The translations under genes were made by a program, and so were the position numbers. This document shows, in pieces, positions 33,760-42,601 of a stretch of DNA of 64,000 bases (position 1 is the first letter of the stretch; the number at the start of each line of letters is the position of its first letter). Under the pieces are notes generated by a model. The model worked only from the letters and a program-made list of their open reading frames with translations, was not told the origin of the DNA and made no database searches. The stretch comes from Amycolatopsis aidingensis (GTDB lineage: Bacteria > Actinomycetota > Actinomycetes > Mycobacteriales > Pseudonocardiaceae): the NCBI RefSeq assembly GCF_018885265.1, contig NZ_CP076538.1, positions 186,001-250,000 of the forward strand. The letters run 5' to 3'.

Positions 33760-34164
33760 CTACACCGTGTTGCATACGGCCCTGGCCTGGGCCAGGTGCC
33801 ACCGGCCAGCGGGATCAGCGAGATGCAGGCTGACCACCATCCGGCTGACCCCGTCGATGTGCTCGGCCAGGTCGGCGTAGTCCGGGTTGAGCTCGCTCGC
33901 GGCCCGGGACAGTTCCCGGGCCGCGAGCACCCGGCGCAACACCGCGGGTGGAAGGCCGCGGCCCGCGGCTTTCTCCGGCAGCTCGCCTGCCCGCCAGAGC
34001 GCGGCGCAGGCGGCGCGGGCGTCGTCAGCGGGGCCGCCGGGGGAGCCTGAGGCCGCCCAGAGCATGCCGATCACCCCGCTGCCGATCACGAATCCGGTGA
34101 CCGCGGCGAGCACCAGCCTGCCGCGACCGGGTGGGAGCGGGTCCGCCTCGGCTGAGTCACGCAT
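33760..34164 (-). CDS. Small membrane-anchored hypothetical protein
   Basis: 134 residues: acidic and basic N-terminus, one hydrophobic helix (LVLAAVTGFVIGSGVIGML), and an external or cytoplasmic helical tail with two Cys (RAACAALWRAGE and RAVCNTV at the very end). No family recognised. Repeat copy B lies upstream on the same strand and in the same orientation, 112 bp before the start. Confidence 0.5.
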   Translation of the reverse strand: MRDSAEADPLPPGRGRLVLAAVTGFVIGSGVIGMLWAASGSPGGPADDARAACAALWRAGELPEKAAGRGLPPAVLRRVLAARELSRAASELNPDYADLAEHIDGVSRMVVSLHLADPAGRWHLAQARAVCNTV

Positions 34165-34275
34165 CCGGCCCTCCCCGTATCGAGGTAATGCGCCATTCCA
34201 ACATCACCGGAAGCGGTGAGGCGGGATCGTGATGAAACTGCGAGCTGGCAGCGGAAGGGCTCAGTGCTTATTCCT

Positions 34276-34381
34276 AAACTCGCGGCACGGTCAGCTCGGC
34301 CGCGCTCGGACTTCTGCACGATCGTCACCGTCGCAGATGATGCGCCCGGCCTCGCCGACCGTGGGCTATGCCGCGCGAGTT
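34276..34381 (-). repeat. 106-bp structured repeat, copy B
   Basis: On the minus strand this reads about 86% like copy A (7392-7497). Its ends form a terminal inverted repeat (AACTCGCG against CGCGAGTT). The inner stem is CACGGTC with GACCGTG, and a GGCC/GGCC stem follows. Where copy A has CACGATC/GATCGTG, copy B has the matching change on both arms, so base pairing is kept. It lies between the MFS gene (stop 34426) and the 134-residue hypothetical, in the direction of the latter. Confidence 0.65.
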
Positions 34382-34425
34382 CTACCACTCGCCTCGCGCA
34401 ACAAGGTCCAGCTCACGCACGGCTC

Positions 34426-35670
34426 TCAGTCGGACACCGGGGCTGCCCGTGGGTCCAGCTCGTCCACGGCGCCGCGGTAGCGGCGCAGCAGCAGGATCGC
34501 GGCCCCGCCGGTGCCGAGCAGCAGCGCCCCGGACACCGCGAAGGTCGCGCTCGGCCTGCCGAGGAGCTCGGTGAGTACCCCGCCCGCGAGGGCGCCGACC
34601 GGGATCGCGCCCCACACCAGGGTGCGCCACACGCCGAGCACCCTGCCGAGCAGTTCAGCCGGAACCAGCCCGTGCCGGACGGTCGCCAGCACCACGTTCA
34701 CCGCGACCACCGCGGCCGCGAACAGGCCGAACAGCGCCGAGGAGAGGATCGCGCTGCCGCTGAGGCCCATGGCGAGGAAGGCCGCACCGCACAGCAGGAT
34801 CCCCGCGGCCAGCACGGCCCGCCTGCCTGCCACCCGGACCAGGCGGGGCGCGACCGCGGCGCCGGCGAGCCCGCCGATACCGCCTGCGAAGGCGAACACG
34901 CCGAAGGCGGCCGGGCTGAGTCCCAGCTCGACCACGGCGTAGAGCACGAGCTGGGCCTGGGCGAGCTCGCTGACCAGGCTGACCGCGGCGGCGATCAGAA
35001 CCAGCCGCAGCACCAGCGCGTTGCGGCGCACCCAGCGCAGGCCCTGGGCCAGCTCGGTGCGCAGGGCGGTGCGTGGCCGCTCGGCTTCCTGCTGCGGGCG
35101 GTAGCTGCCCGCCATGCCGAGCAGCAGCGCGGCCGCGATGGCGAAGCCTGCCGAGTTCAGCAGGAACGGGAACGCGTGGAACACCGCGAAGGTCAGGCTG
35201 CCGACCGGCCCGCCGAGGAAGGTCTGCCCGACGATCTCGGCGGCCTGCATCTTGCTGTTGGCGCCCTCCAGGCGCTCCCGTTGCACCACGGCGGGGATCA
35301 GCACGTTGGCGGCGCTGTCGGCCAGCGTCTCCGCCGTCCCGAGTAGCAGCGCGGCCAGGTAGATCAGCCAGATCGAGATCGAGTCGGTGGCCACCAGCAC
35401 GGCGACCACGCCGACCACCACGGCGCGGGCGGTGTTCGCCACGATCATCGCGGTACGCCGGTCGATCCGGTCCAGGATCGCCCCGGCCACCAGCGCGAAC
35501 AGCAGCCAGGGCACGAACTGGGTCGCGGAGAGGCCCGCGATCAGCACCGGGTCCTTGGTGACCTGCACGGCCAGCAGGGGGAAGGCGACCTTGCCGATCC
35601 CGTCCCCGAGGTTGGACACCGTGCTGGAGGACAGCAGCCAGTTCAGCCGATGATCCGTTCGCCCCGTCAC
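34426..35670 (-). CDS. MFS exporter (EntS-like/MFS_3 family)
   Basis: About 414 residues and 12 predicted hydrophobic helices, with conserved MFS patterns such as ILDRIDRRTAMIVANTARAV (loop 2-3) and FGVFAFAGGIGG. The family includes small-molecule and siderophore-type exporters. GTG 35670 gives the normal short N-terminus (TGRTDHRLNWLLSSSTVSNL) and has GGCGGAG directly before it; ATG at 35742 or GTG at 35697 are further options. The transported substrate is unknown. Confidence 0.8.
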   Translation of the reverse strand: MTGRTDHRLNWLLSSSTVSNLGDGIGKVAFPLLAVQVTKDPVLIAGLSATQFVPWLLFALVAGAILDRIDRRTAMIVANTARAVVVGVVAVLVATDSISIWLIYLAALLLGTAETLADSAANVLIPAVVQRERLEGANSKMQAAEIVGQTFLGGPVGSLTFAVFHAFPFLLNSAGFAIAAALLLGMAGSYRPQQEAERPRTALRTELAQGLRWVRRNALVLRLVLIAAAVSLVSELAQAQLVLYAVVELGLSPAAFGVFAFAGGIGGLAGAAVAPRLVRVAGRRAVLAAGILLCGAAFLAMGLSGSAILSSALFGLFAAAVVAVNVVLATVRHGLVPAELLGRVLGVWRTLVWGAIPVGALAGGVLTELLGRPSATFAVSGALLLGTGGAAILLLRRYRGAVDELDPRAAPVSD

Positions 35671-35865
35671 CGCTCCGCCATTTTGACCATCACGCACCCC
35701 CAAACAGACACCTTTCGTGACTGCCCCCTTGCTGAAAGTCATACTACCGGACCGACCTGTCTCGGTTGGTGAGTTTCGAGTTACCGAACGTCGAGCAGGT
35801 CGAGTTGTGATCGTTTCCCGGCCGGGGCAGGCTTGATGATCTCATTCCGGAACGGGGAGGCCGAT

Positions 35866-36825
35866 ATGCGGCGATCGAAGGCGGGGGCGCTGCTGGTGCT
35901 CGTGCTGTCCGCGCTGGGGCTACTGGTCGTCCCGGCCGCGGCGACCACCGGATGCGATGCGGAAGGTGACGCGGGGAACGGGCGGTTCACGATCGTGGTG
36001 CTGCCGGACACCCAGATGGCGACGGAGAGCTGGCCGGAGCTGTTCCGCGCGCAGACCGAGTGGATCGCGGCCAATGCCGAGTCGCGCGACATCCGGTACG
36101 TGATCCACGAGGGCGATATCGTGGAACGCCCGCACCAGCCGTGGCAGTGGGACCGGGCAAGGTCCGCACTATCCACACTGGACGGTAAGGTGCCGTACAT
36201 CCTCGCGGTCGGCAATCACGACATGGACGCGCATGGCACCGGAAACCCGCAGTGGGAGCGGGAGACCGAGCAGTTCAACAATGCCTTCCCCCGGTCGAGG
36301 TTCGCCTCCGGTCCCTCTTTCGGCGGCACCTTTCCCACCCAGCTCAATGACAGCAGCTACCATCTGTTCTCCGCGGGCGGGGTGGACTGGCTCGTGCTGT
36401 CGCTGAAGTACATCCCGACCGAGTCCGAAACGGACTGGGCGAACCGGGTCATCGCCGACCATCCGGACCGGAAGGTGCTGCTAGTAACGCATGCCTATTC
36501 GGACGGTGCGCGCAAGGACCGGACCGGCCAGCGGCTGTGGGATGCCATGGTGCGCAGGCATCCGAACATGCTGTTCGTGTTCTCCGGGCACTATGTGAAC
36601 GCGGGCCGGATCGTCGAGCCAGGGGACGCGGGTAACCTGGTCTACCAGCTACAGGCCGACTACCAGAGCTACACCGACGCCGAGCGCAACGGTTACCTGC
36701 GGATCCTGGAGTTCGACACGGCCGCGGGCCGGGTGGACGTGCGCACCTACTCCCCGCATGCGAACGCCCACCTCACCGACCCGCAGAACCAGTTCACCCT
36801 GACCGGCGTGAACTTCGCGGGCTGA
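35866..36825 (+). CDS. Secreted calcineurin-like metallophosphoesterase
   Basis: 319 residues. A signal peptide (AGALLVLVLSALGLLVVPAA, cut near AAA) precedes a metallophosphoesterase with the metal motifs VVLPDTQ, HEGDIVE, GNHDMDAHG, LLVTHAYSDG and GHYVNAGRI. These bind two metal ions. Such secreted enzymes often act as phosphatases or nucleases on extracellular substrates; this one resembles proteins annotated as metallophosphatases with unknown substrate. GGGGAGG lies 5 nt before the ATG chosen. Confidence 0.85.
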   Translation: MRRSKAGALLVLVLSALGLLVVPAAATTGCDAEGDAGNGRFTIVVLPDTQMATESWPELFRAQTEWIAANAESRDIRYVIHEGDIVERPHQPWQWDRARSALSTLDGKVPYILAVGNHDMDAHGTGNPQWERETEQFNNAFPRSRFASGPSFGGTFPTQLNDSSYHLFSAGGVDWLVLSLKYIPTESETDWANRVIADHPDRKVLLVTHAYSDGARKDRTGQRLWDAMVRRHPNMLFVFSGHYVNAGRIVEPGDAGNLVYQLQADYQSYTDAERNGYLRILEFDTAAGRVDVRTYSPHANAHLTDPQNQFTLTGVNFAG

Positions 36826-36826
36826 G

Positions 36827-38158
36827 CTAGATCCCGGCGATCTCGCCGTTGCGGAAGGCGTCCACGAACAGGCGGTGGTCGTCCCTGGTGCGCTCGGCGT
36901 AGCGCATGCCGAACTCGGTCAGCGCCTGGATGAACTCCTCCTCGCGGTCGCCGATCACCGCCACGATCGCGTCCTCCACCTGGAAGTCCACCAGCGTCTG
37001 CTCGGAGTCCTCGTCCGCGACGCAGTGCACCTTCGCGGTGGCCTGGCCGAGATACTCCAGCACCGGCGCCATTTCCGCGGGTTCGGTGAGGTCGGACCAG
37101 TCCAGATCGTTCACGTAGGGGGAGAGTTCGGAGACCACGAACCCGACGCCGTTCATCTCGGTGTGCCCGAGCCAGGGGTCGGCATGGGCCTGCAGGGCGC
37201 GCTGGGACACGGCGGTGCGGTGCCCCTCGTGCTTGAAGTAGTCCTGCACCCGCTCGTCCCGCACGATCCGGCTGGGGGCAGGGACGTTGCCCTGCTTCAT
37301 GGACAGCACGACGTCGTTCTCCAGCGCCTGGGTGCGGCCCTCGACCAGCACGTTGTACGCGGGCAGCCCGGCCGAGCCGATCCCGAAGCCCGAGCGGCCC
37401 ACGATGTCCTTGACCTCGTAAGTGATGCTGTTGAACCGTTTCCCGCGCGGGATGGTGTCCAGATAGGACTCGAAGGCGGTGCGTGCCCGGTCGTACTCCT
37501 CCTCACCGAGCCTGCGCACCCCTGCGCCGGAGCGGAACACCCGCTCGTAGTTCTCCACCGTGGTGAGGTTGCCGAGCAGGTCGATCCGGGTGTTCATCCT
37601 GGCGGCCTGCAACACCTCGTGCACCAGCCCGTCGGTGCTCTCCAGCTGTAGCTTGAACGCCTGGTCGCCGGTGTGCTCGGCGAACTGCCGCACCTGGCGC
37701 AGGTAGCTGCGCAGGTAGGTGCCGATCAGCGAGGCGATATCGGCGTCCGAGATCGCCTTGCTCCATGCCAGCAATGCCACGCTGGCGACCAGCCGCTTGA
37801 GGTCCCAGGTGAAGCTGCCGAGATACGCCTCGTCGAAGTCGTTGACGTCGAACACCAGCGCGCCCGCGGAGTCCATGTAGGTGCCGAAGTTCTCCGCGTG
37901 CAGGTCACCCTGGATCCACACCCGCCCGGTGCGCTCGTCCGCCCACGGGTCGTCCTCGGCGGCCATGTCGTTGTAGAACAGACAGGCCGACCCGCGGTAG
38001 AAGGCGAACGGGTCGGCGGCCATCTTGCGGAACTTCCTGCGGAAGGCGGCCGGGTTCGCGGCCATCATCTCCTCGAAGGCGTCCACCAGGACCCCGACGA
38101 TCTCTGCCCTGCGCTGCTCGTCGCCCCGTTCCCGGATGCGCTCCACCACGTCTGTCAT
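36827..38158 (-). CDS. DUF2252 family protein (kinase-like fold)
   Basis: A 443-residue cytoplasmic protein of the DUF2252 family: FRKMAADPFAFYRGSACLFY at the start, GRVWIQGDLHAENFGTYMDS (APH-like catalytic loop with Asp and Asn), VFDVNDFDEAYLGSFTWDLK (Asp of a DFD-type motif) and DIVGRSGFGIGSAGLPAYNV. These proteins resemble aminoglycoside-phosphotransferase-like kinases; their substrate is unknown. The stop lies one base after the convergent phosphoesterase gene. Confidence 0.8.
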   Translation of the reverse strand: MTDVVERIRERGDEQRRAEIVGVLVDAFEEMMAANPAAFRRKFRKMAADPFAFYRGSACLFYNDMAAEDDPWADERTGRVWIQGDLHAENFGTYMDSAGALVFDVNDFDEAYLGSFTWDLKRLVASVALLAWSKAISDADIASLIGTYLRSYLRQVRQFAEHTGDQAFKLQLESTDGLVHEVLQAARMNTRIDLLGNLTTVENYERVFRSGAGVRRLGEEEYDRARTAFESYLDTIPRGKRFNSITYEVKDIVGRSGFGIGSAGLPAYNVLVEGRTQALENDVVLSMKQGNVPAPSRIVRDERVQDYFKHEGHRTAVSQRALQAHADPWLGHTEMNGVGFVVSELSPYVNDLDWSDLTEPAEMAPVLEYLGQATAKVHCVADEDSEQTLVDFQVEDAIVAVIGDREEEFIQALTEFGMRYAERTRDDHRLFVDAFRNGEIAGI

Positions 38159-38198
38159 CGCCCCTGACCCTGCCACGTCCGGGGGCCGGTGCGCAGCG

Positions 38199-38387
38199 TC
38201 AGCGCAACACGATCAGGAAACGTGTCCAGGCATTCCGGGTGAACGCCAGCGGCGGCCCGGCGGGGTCCTTGGAGTCCCGCACCCCCACGACCGGACCGGC
38301 GGTGGCCACCTCGACGCAGTTCGACTCCTCGCCTGCGCCGTCGCTGTAGCTGCTCCTGCGCCATCCGGCGAACACTGGCTCGGCCAT
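38199..38387 (-). CDS. DUF397 protein (XRE partner)
   Basis: 62 residues containing the DUF397 hallmarks GWRRSSYSDGAGEESNCVEV and VGVRDSKDPAGPPLAFTRNA. DUF397 proteins are small and act with XRE-DUF5753 regulators, which lie immediately upstream (20 bp gap) in the same direction. The ATG is preceded by GAGGAGCCC. This pairing is typical of Streptomyces and related genera and may work like antitoxin-style regulation; the role here is unproven. Confidence 0.85.
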   Translation of the reverse strand: MAEPVFAGWRRSSYSDGAGEESNCVEVATAGPVVGVRDSKDPAGPPLAFTRNAWTRFLIVLR

Positions 38388-38407
38388 GCCCGGGCTCCTC
38401 GGGGTCG

Positions 38408-39271
38408 CTACTCCAGGTCCTCGGCCAGCCGCCGCAGGAACTCGGCGGTCGCGGACTCGTCGAGCGCCATGGCCCACAGCTGGTCGAACCTCAGTTTAGC
38501 CCGGTTGACCTCCTGCTCCTTCTCCGTGTCGGTGCCGCCGAAGGCGTGCTCGACGTACAGGGTGTCCGGCAGCAGCTGTTCCGGGAAGGTGAGGATGATG
38601 AACCCGCCCGCCATGGAGGGGTGCACCCCGCGGTCGTTGGGCAGTACCCGCAGGGTGACCGTGGGCAGTTCGGCCAGTACGGCCAGATGGGCCAGCTGGC
38701 CGTACATCACCTCGAGGCCGCCGACCCGGCAGCGCAGGGCGGCCTCGTGCACCACTACCCGCAGGGTGAGCGGGCGGGTGGGGTGCCGCAGCCGTTCCTG
38801 GCGGATCATCCGGACCCGGACGTAGTTCTCGATCCGCTCCGGCTTCTCCTCACCCTGGCCGAGGAACAGGGCGCGGGCGTACTCCTCCGACTGCAGGAGC
38901 CCGGGAACGAGGTGGGTCTCGAAGCTACGGGCGGACTCGGCGTCGCTTTCCAGGCCGAGGTAGCCCCTGCCGTGGATGCCGTAGGAGTTCCACCAGGCCT
39001 TGCGCTGGGAGAGCCGGCACAGGTCCAGGATCTCCTCGTACCGGTCGGACTCGTGGTAGACGTCCAGCATGCTCTTCGCGACGTGGATGTTCAGCCCCTG
39101 CTGACCGTTCTCCAGTCTGCTCAGTGAGGGGACGGTGTACTCGATCTTCGAGGCGGCCTGCTCCATGGTGAGCCCGGCCCGCTCGCGCAGCCTGCGCATG
39201 ATCCGGCCCAGCCTGCGCCGGATGATCGCCGGACCGTATTCCGGCTCGCCCTCGAGGTGCTCTCCGCCCAT
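38408..39271 (-). CDS. XRE-family regulator with DUF5753 domain
   Basis: 287 residues: an N-terminal helix-turn-helix (IMRRLRERAGLTMEQAASKI, then PSLSRLENGQQG, about 24-75) and a C-terminal DUF5753 domain with WWNSYGIHGRGYLGLESDAE, VPGLLQSEEYARAL and LPNDRGVHPSMAGGFIILTF. DUF5753 occurs in many actinobacterial XRE regulators. It should bind DNA as a dimer and probably acts with the adjacent DUF397 protein. The start is a weak ATG with no clear ribosome site visible. Confidence 0.85.
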   Translation of the reverse strand: MGGEHLEGEPEYGPAIIRRRLGRIMRRLRERAGLTMEQAASKIEYTVPSLSRLENGQQGLNIHVAKSMLDVYHESDRYEEILDLCRLSQRKAWWNSYGIHGRGYLGLESDAESARSFETHLVPGLLQSEEYARALFLGQGEEKPERIENYVRVRMIRQERLRHPTRPLTLRVVVHEAALRCRVGGLEVMYGQLAHLAVLAELPTVTLRVLPNDRGVHPSMAGGFIILTFPEQLLPDTLYVEHAFGGTDTEKEQEVNRAKLRFDQLWAMALDESATAEFLRRLAEDLE

Positions 39272-39339
39272 CCGTTACCTCCCGCGCACGTTCCTGCACG
39301 CAGTGTCCAGGAGGGAGGTGACATCCGTAATTACACGGC

Positions 39340-39690
39340 TCAGCCCCAGCCGAGCTCGTGCAGCCGGGCGTCGTCGATGCCGAAGTGATGGGCGATCTCG
39401 TGCACCACGGTGATCACGACCTCGGAGACCACGTCCTCCTCGGTCTCGCAGATGGCCAGGATCGGCCGCCGGTAGATGAAGATCTGGTCGGGCAGCACCC
39501 CGCCGTAGTCGGACATCCGCTCGGTGAGCGCGATCCCGTGGTAGAGGCCGAGGATGTCCGGCTCCTGCTCGTTGCGCTCCTCGACCAGCACCACCACGTT
39601 GTCCATGGCCTCGGCGAACTCGGCGGGTACCCGGTCCAGCGCGTCGGCGACCAGTTCCTCGAAGCGCTGCAGGGTCATCTCCACCGGCAT
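39340..39690 (-). CDS. Zincin-like metallopeptidase-family protein (DUF1025)
   Basis: A 116-residue protein with a C-terminal zinc site VVHEIAHHFGIDD (His97, Glu98, His101), which is the H-E-x-x-H motif of short zincins. The upstream core includes TLQRFEELVADALDRVPAEF and NVVVLVEERNEQEP. These proteins are widespread in actinobacteria and small; their substrate is not known. Cytoplasmic. Confidence 0.8.
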   Translation of the reverse strand: MPVEMTLQRFEELVADALDRVPAEFAEAMDNVVVLVEERNEQEPDILGLYHGIALTERMSDYGGVLPDQIFIYRRPILAICETEEDVVSEVVITVVHEIAHHFGIDDARLHELGWG

Positions 39691-39693
39691 CGG

Positions 39694-40716
39694 CTACCCG
39701 CCCGTTTCCGCGCCGGCCGGCGCCGAGGACTCGGCCGGCGCGGTGGACTGGGCGGCGGACTTCTCGGCGGGGTTGATGCTGCCGCGTACCGGAGCCAGCC
39801 CGCTACCGTCCTCGAGGGTCGCGCCGACCTTGCAGTTCACCTTGGTCGAACCCGCGTCCCAGCTCTCCTGCTCGCGCAGGTCCCAGCCGAGCAGCAGGCC
39901 CTGCTCGTCCAGGTTCGCCCCGCCGGAGTACTCCTCGAGTGCCTTGTTGCACTCCAGGTCCAGCCAGGCCTTCTGGTCCTCCTGGGCGGGGTAGCCCTCG
40001 GTGAACTCGTCCGTCAGGTCGAGCACCGCGACGATCTCGTAGGAGTGCGGACGGGCACAGTCCACCGGGTCGCCCACGGTCTTCCCGTTCAGCCCGAGGC
40101 AGGTACCCACCGGCCACACGTTGGACTGGTCCTGCTCGACCGCGGGCCCGGTCAGCGGTTGCAGCGAGCCGCCTGGGCCCGCCCACTGCAACCCGCAGCG
40201 CAGCTCGCGGGCACCATCGGCCCACTGCTGCTCGGGCGGGCGCAGCACCCCCAGGGTCAGCTTCCCGTACGGGTCGAGTGGCTTGTTCAGGTACGTCTGC
40301 GCACTCTCGCCGCAGCGCTCCTGCGCGATCTGCCGCCACAGCTGCAGGTCGGGGGAGGGCGCCCCGGGCGGGTACTGGTCGGAGATGTCCACCACACCGA
40401 TGACCTCGAACAGGTGGGGCTGCTCACAGGGCACCTTGTGCGCGTCCGAGGCGTCCGGCTGGGTCCAGTTCAGGCAGCTTCCCGGCGGGGAGTGGAAGGC
40501 CGCCTCCTTGGCGGCCAGCCGGGCGGCCACCTCGGCGTCCACCGAGCTCATTCCCCAGGAGAACGCCCAGCTCAGCGAGAGTGCACCGATCGCGCCGATG
40601 GCCGCGCCGACCATCAGCAGCTGGGTGCGCAGGGTCCGTCCGGAGCGACGGAACCGCTCGGGCTCCTTGGGCATCAATTCCATAATGCCTGCGCCGTGCT
40701 CCGCTGGCTCTCCCAC
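39694..40716 (-). CDS. Membrane-anchored septum-formation-type protein
   Basis: 340 residues. An N-terminal anchor helix (LLMVGAAIGAIGALSLSWAF) is followed by two repeated external Cys-rich domains of the kind found in actinobacterial septum-formation (Septum_form) proteins: GSCLNWTQPDASDAHKVPCE...PHLFEVIGVV with RCGESA, and VGTCLGLNGKTVGDPVDCAR with PHSYEIVAVL. The C-terminus is Ser/Ala/Pro-rich. Likely at the division site or envelope. The start may instead be the ATG at 40683. Confidence 0.72.
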   Translation of the reverse strand: MGEPAEHGAGIMELMPKEPERFRRSGRTLRTQLLMVGAAIGAIGALSLSWAFSWGMSSVDAEVAARLAAKEAAFHSPPGSCLNWTQPDASDAHKVPCEQPHLFEVIGVVDISDQYPPGAPSPDLQLWRQIAQERCGESAQTYLNKPLDPYGKLTLGVLRPPEQQWADGARELRCGLQWAGPGGSLQPLTGPAVEQDQSNVWPVGTCLGLNGKTVGDPVDCARPHSYEIVAVLDLTDEFTEGYPAQEDQKAWLDLECNKALEEYSGGANLDEQGLLLGWDLREQESWDAGSTKVNCKVGATLEDGSGLAPVRGSINPAEKSAAQSTAPAESSAPAGAETGG

Positions 40717-40766
40717 GGTGTGGATAGCCTAGGCGGCAGCGGTGCCCACCGGTTACGGAGTGCTCG

Positions 40767-41354
40767 ATGACGGAAGACAACACGCCCGAGGAGGAGCCAC
40801 GCCCGCGTGGCTCCATGCGTCACCAGGACGCGGAGAACACCACCCCCCGGGAACCCTCGCTTGCCGAGCAGCGTGCCCGGCGTAAGGCGTTGCTGGAGGA
40901 GAAGGAACGGGAGGCAGCCGAGCAGCAGGCTGCCGAGCAGGCCGAGCGTAAGGCCGAGACCCGGCGCAAGGTGCTGATCGGCAGCGGGGTGACGGTGGGC
41001 CTGGTCGGGCTGATCGCCACCTACTACGCCGTCGCGCAGACCAGGGAGGTCACCGCGGTCTGCACCGACGCGGACGGCACCGTGGTGGACGACCGTTACT
41101 GCGACGACGACTACGCCGCCAACCACGGCGGCTACCACAGCGGTGGCTTCATCTTCATCCCCGGCGGGATCGGTGGCGGCCAGTACCGGTACAACTACGG
41201 CGGTACCGGGCGGGTCGGCCAGCAGGTCTCCGGCGGCAGCTTCCAGAAGCCGTCGAACGCCAGCATCAACACCAAGTCCGGCAAGACCGTGCAGCGCGGT
41301 GGCTTCGGCATCAGTGGCAAGACCGGCGGGTTCGGCAAGAGCGGGGGCTCGTAG
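40767..41354 (+). CDS. Membrane-anchored Gly-rich protein (DUF1190/YjfM-like)
   Basis: 195 residues. A charged, helical N-terminal half (EQRARRKALLEEKEREAAEQ) leads to one membrane helix (VLIGSGVTVGLVGLIATYYA), then a Cys-containing segment with VCTDADGTVVDDRYCDDDYA and a glycine-rich tail (IPGGIGGGQYRYNYGG). The organisation resembles E. coli YgiB/YjfM, which sit beside glutathionylspermidine-synthase-like genes; the sequence match is weak. The downstream gene starts right after its stop. Confidence 0.6.
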   Translation: MTEDNTPEEEPRPRGSMRHQDAENTTPREPSLAEQRARRKALLEEKEREAAEQQAAEQAERKAETRRKVLIGSGVTVGLVGLIATYYAVAQTREVTAVCTDADGTVVDDRYCDDDYAANHGGYHSGGFIFIPGGIGGGQYRYNYGGTGRVGQQVSGGSFQKPSNASINTKSGKTVQRGGFGISGKTGGFGKSGGS

Positions 41355-42521
41355 GTGCACCGGGAGACCCGGCCGCCACGGCCGGACTGGAAACGGATCA
41401 CCGAGGAACAGGGGCTGGTGTTCGGCCTGCCCGCAAGGGACGGCGCAGGCAAGTCGCGGCCGTACTGGGACGAGTCGGTGCACTACGTGCTGGAGATGGA
41501 CGAGGTGCTGTCCGTCGAGGCCGATGTCGAGCTGCTGCACTCGATGTGCCTGGAAGCGGTGGACAACATCGTGCTCACCGAGCGTTACCGCGACTTCGGT
41601 ATCCCGGAGTGGCTGTGGCCGTACATCGCGGAGTCCTGGAAGCGCCGCGACCCGCATGTCTACGGCCGGTTCGACCTGCGCTACGACGGCAAGAGCCCGG
41701 CCAAGCTGCTGGAGTACAACGCCGACACCCCCACCTCCCTGCTGGAGGCCTCGGTGGTGCAGTGGCACTGGAAGACCGACGCCTACCCCGATGACGACCA
41801 GTGGAACTCCATCCACGAGCGGCTGGTCGAGCGATGGGCCGAGATCGGCGGGCTGCTGCCCTCGAACGAGCTGCATTTCACCTGGTCCACCGCCGACCCC
41901 ACCGGGGAGGACCACGTCACCACCGCCTACCTGCAGGAGACCGCGGCCGAGGCCGGGCTGGACACCGTGGGGCTGGCGATCGAGGAGATCGGCTGGGACC
42001 CGCTGCTGAAGCGGTTCGTCGACCTCGAGGAGGCGCCGATCAACACGGTGGTGAAGCTGTACCCCTGGGAGTGGGTGGTGGACGAGGAGTTCGGCCGCTA
42101 CGCCGCCGAGTCGCTGCCGCGCACGCTCTGGATCGAGCCGCTGTGGAAGATGCTGCTTTCCAACAAGGCGATCCTGGCGATCCTCTGGGAGAACTACCCC
42201 GGCCACCCGAACCTGCTGCCCGCCTTCCTCGACGACCCCGGGCTGCTCACCGAGTACGTGCGCAAGCCCAAGCTCGGCAGGGAGGGCTCCAACGTGCAGA
42301 TCGTGGCCACCGGGTACGAGACCCAGACCGGCGGGGTCTACGGCGAGGAGGGCTTCGTCTACCAGGCATTCGACCCGCTGCCCGAGTTCGACGGCTACCG
42401 GCCCGCGCTGGGCGCGTGGATCGTCGGGGACAACGCGGCCGGCCTCGGCCTGCGGGAGACGGCGGGGCTGGTGACCGACGACGGGGCCGCGTTCGTCCCG
42501 CACCGCATCCCCGAGTCGTGA
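41355..42521 (+). CDS. Glutathionylspermidine synthase-like ATP-grasp protein (YgiC/YjfC-like)
   Basis: 388 residues, the length of YgiC-type proteins. Conserved stretches include RPYWDESVHYVLEMDEVLSV, LEYNADTPTSLLEAS, DPTGEDHVTTAYLQETAAEA, PWEWVVDEEFG and KPKLGREGSNVQIV, all characteristic of the ATP-grasp C-terminal domain of glutathionylspermidine synthetase. In E. coli it ligates amines to glutathione-like peptides; YgiC's real substrate is unknown. GTG start immediately follows the previous stop. Confidence 0.85.
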   Translation: MHRETRPPRPDWKRITEEQGLVFGLPARDGAGKSRPYWDESVHYVLEMDEVLSVEADVELLHSMCLEAVDNIVLTERYRDFGIPEWLWPYIAESWKRRDPHVYGRFDLRYDGKSPAKLLEYNADTPTSLLEASVVQWHWKTDAYPDDDQWNSIHERLVERWAEIGGLLPSNELHFTWSTADPTGEDHVTTAYLQETAAEAGLDTVGLAIEEIGWDPLLKRFVDLEEAPINTVVKLYPWEWVVDEEFGRYAAESLPRTLWIEPLWKMLLSNKAILAILWENYPGHPNLLPAFLDDPGLLTEYVRKPKLGREGSNVQIVATGYETQTGGVYGEEGFVYQAFDPLPEFDGYRPALGAWIVGDNAAGLGLRETAGLVTDDGAAFVPHRIPES

Positions 42522-42601
42522 GCCGTTCGGGTGAGGCGGCAGAATTCGGGCGCGACTCCATCGACCGGACCAGAAATGACCACGACACCGGGGAGTGACC
42601 C

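Noticed and set aside
34086..34388. Minus-strand frame through repeat copy B that resembles the N-terminus encoded in copy A
   Set aside because: The similarity comes from the repeat DNA itself; compensatory stem changes and the lack of a conserved start argue against a protein.
34216..35346. Plus-strand open frame over the MFS gene and repeat copy B
   Set aside because: Antisense of the exporter; Gln/Glu/His-rich residues typical of shadow frames.
40674..42503. Minus-strand open frame of 609 codons across the Gsp-like genes
   Set aside because: Antisense of two clear genes; high-GC DNA gives long open frames in such positions.
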